Shown here one piece after another: positions 31,615 to 32,609 of a DNA stretch of 32,609 nucleotides. How positions within the stretch are numbered: position 1 is the first letter of the stretch; every line of letters begins with the position of its first letter. Both the position numbers and the translations under genes were made by a program. Source of the DNA: Alphaproteobacteria bacterium (GTDB taxonomy: Bacteria > Pseudomonadota > Alphaproteobacteria > Rs-D84); NCBI GenBank assembly GCA_017616975.1, contig JAFZXC010000027.1:1-32609 (forward strand), written 5' to 3'. The notes under the pieces are model-generated. The model was given only the letters and a program-made list of their open reading frames with translations, searched no databases and had not been told where the DNA came from.

Positions 31615-32609
31615 TAAAACCTGAACGATCCTGATATTTTCAAATTATGTAATTGGACATTATCGTTGTATTGATACCGGTAATCAAATCCAAACTGTAA
31701 ACCGTTTGCCGACAACAATTCCACCCCGGCCCCGATATTTGCCCACAACGGATCAATTTCTATATCATATTCGCTGTATTTTTCAGCCGGTGCAAATTTA
31801 TACTTTGCGACCCCCGGGGTTCCCAATACATCATATTCGACACCGATTGATGCATATGGACGAATCTGGAACCACTGTGATGGATAAATACGTTTCTGTG
31901 CAATCAATGAATACCCAGGTGTCAATATGAAATACCCATCAGATTTCAAATGCATATAGTCATCACCTGCAGATTTTTCTTTGACATCAAAACCGAAATT
32001 ATATCCCAACCGAGCATAAAGATTGCCAACAACATATTGGTTTAACATGTCATGCATCAAGCCCCATTCGGAAATCAAACTTACATCGGTACCAAAACCA
32101 GTTATATCATCAACATAGTTTTGTTCACGAGATACATCCAGCAAATGTAAATCTAACATTGCATTACCATAGACACGGGCCTTGGTTCCCAACACGTGCA
32201 TCAAATATCCACCAATCCCGACATTTGTATCTGCGACATCCACATTGTTGTGTCCCGCAATAGTTTCACCAGGCTTATAACTTAAATCTATATCATCGGA
32301 ATTATCAGCAGCCATATGTGATACATGTGCCATCAGCCCCAATACCGTTCTGTTTGAATTTTGCCAATCAAATCCAGCTGTGATATTGAAACGATTTCCC
32401 GACACTGTTTTATCATAAGATGCATTTTGACGGAACATACCAAAGTCCGCATCAAACCATACTTGGTTCAAATTGCGATTACGGTTCCATATAAATTCAT
32501 TAAACATATGATCTTCGAAATCGCGCAGCGAAGAGTGTTCATTCAATGCAATACTGCCCACAAATTGGTCTATTTCAGTTGGCTGGACCAATCGTGCCAA
32601 ATAACCCAA
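31614..32609 (-). CDS. C-terminal part of an autotransporter-like outer-membrane barrel protein
   Basis: At least 331 aa; the 5' end lies outside the window, and the first in-window codon (TTG at 32609) is not a convincing start. The visible part reads as an autotransporter beta-domain: alternating strands such as NQVWFDADFGMFRQNA, RFNITAGFDWQNSN, TVLGLMAHVSHMA, ARVYGNAMLDLHLLD, QFGFDYRYQYNDNV, ending LHNLKISGSFRF with the terminal Phe. A missing upstream passenger domain is expected. No catalytic motif is visible in the barrel. Confidence 0.75.
   Translation of the reverse strand: MGYLARLVQPTEIDQFVGSIALNEHSSLRDFEDHMFNEFIWNRNRNLNQVWFDADFGMFRQNASYDKTVSGNRFNITAGFDWQNSNRTVLGLMAHVSHMAADNSDDIDLSYKPGETIAGHNNVDVADTNVGIGGYLMHVLGTKARVYGNAMLDLHLLDVSREQNYVDDITGFGTDVSLISEWGLMHDMLNQYVVGNLYARLGYNFGFDVKEKSAGDDYMHLKSDGYFILTPGYSLIAQKRIYPSQWFQIRPYASIGVEYDVLGTPGVAKYKFAPAEKYSEYDIEIDPLWANIGAGVELLSANGLQFGFDYRYQYNDNVQLHNLKISGSFRF

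Overview
The window is a compact, AT-leaning bacterial chromosome segment. It has short intergenic gaps, stop/start overlaps, sigma70-like promoters of the TTGACA/TATAAT type, and many signal peptides, lipoprotein-like N-termini and outer-membrane barrels ending in phenylalanine. This is a diderm (Gram-negative) organism. The alpha-2-macroglobulin/PBP1C pair, the tyrS, rpsB-tsf, pth and polA sequences and the large exported Cys-rich proteins fit a host-associated member of Pseudomonadota. An uncultured gut alphaproteobacterium is my best guess, but that is inference; no rRNA is present to prove it.

Layout. 1-3800: a Fic-family protein with an altered catalytic motif, convergent with an operon read on the minus strand (128-aa orphan, a previously easy-to-miss 54-aa ORF, tyrS, envC-like). 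3724-5663: rpsB-tsf on the minus strand, with its own promoter, a leader of about 110 nt and a strong terminator. 5715-16480: plus-strand envelope genes, namely a periplasmic PAP2 phosphatase, an exported subtilisin-like protease with a barrel-like C-terminus, a giant membrane-anchored alpha-2-macroglobulin with an intact CTEQ thioester motif, and pbpC. 16486-19539: a minus-strand operon of three exported proteins (two barrel-like, one unknown). 19642-19726: a tRNA-Leu with the unusual anticodon AAG. 19807-27637: the most novel part, five exported proteins in a row. A 44-Cys secreted protein is followed by three lipoprotein-like genes carrying five copies of a ~75-aa domain (four with an RGD tripeptide), then a 61-Cys protein with a Listeria-Bacteroides-type repeat. 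27652-31614: pth (minus), a small outer-membrane barrel and polA (plus). 31614-end: the 3' part of an autotransporter-like barrel gene (minus).

How the genes work together. Housekeeping genes (translation, Pol I) are interleaved with envelope modules. S8 protease, macroglobulin and PBP1C form a plausible envelope defence and repair module. The Cys-rich/repeat-lipoprotein locus looks like a surface-display module that has grown by tandem duplication: a 21-codon ghost of the upstream gene's 3' end lies between the first two lipoprotein genes. No CRISPR array, insertion sequence, rRNA or phage gene was seen.
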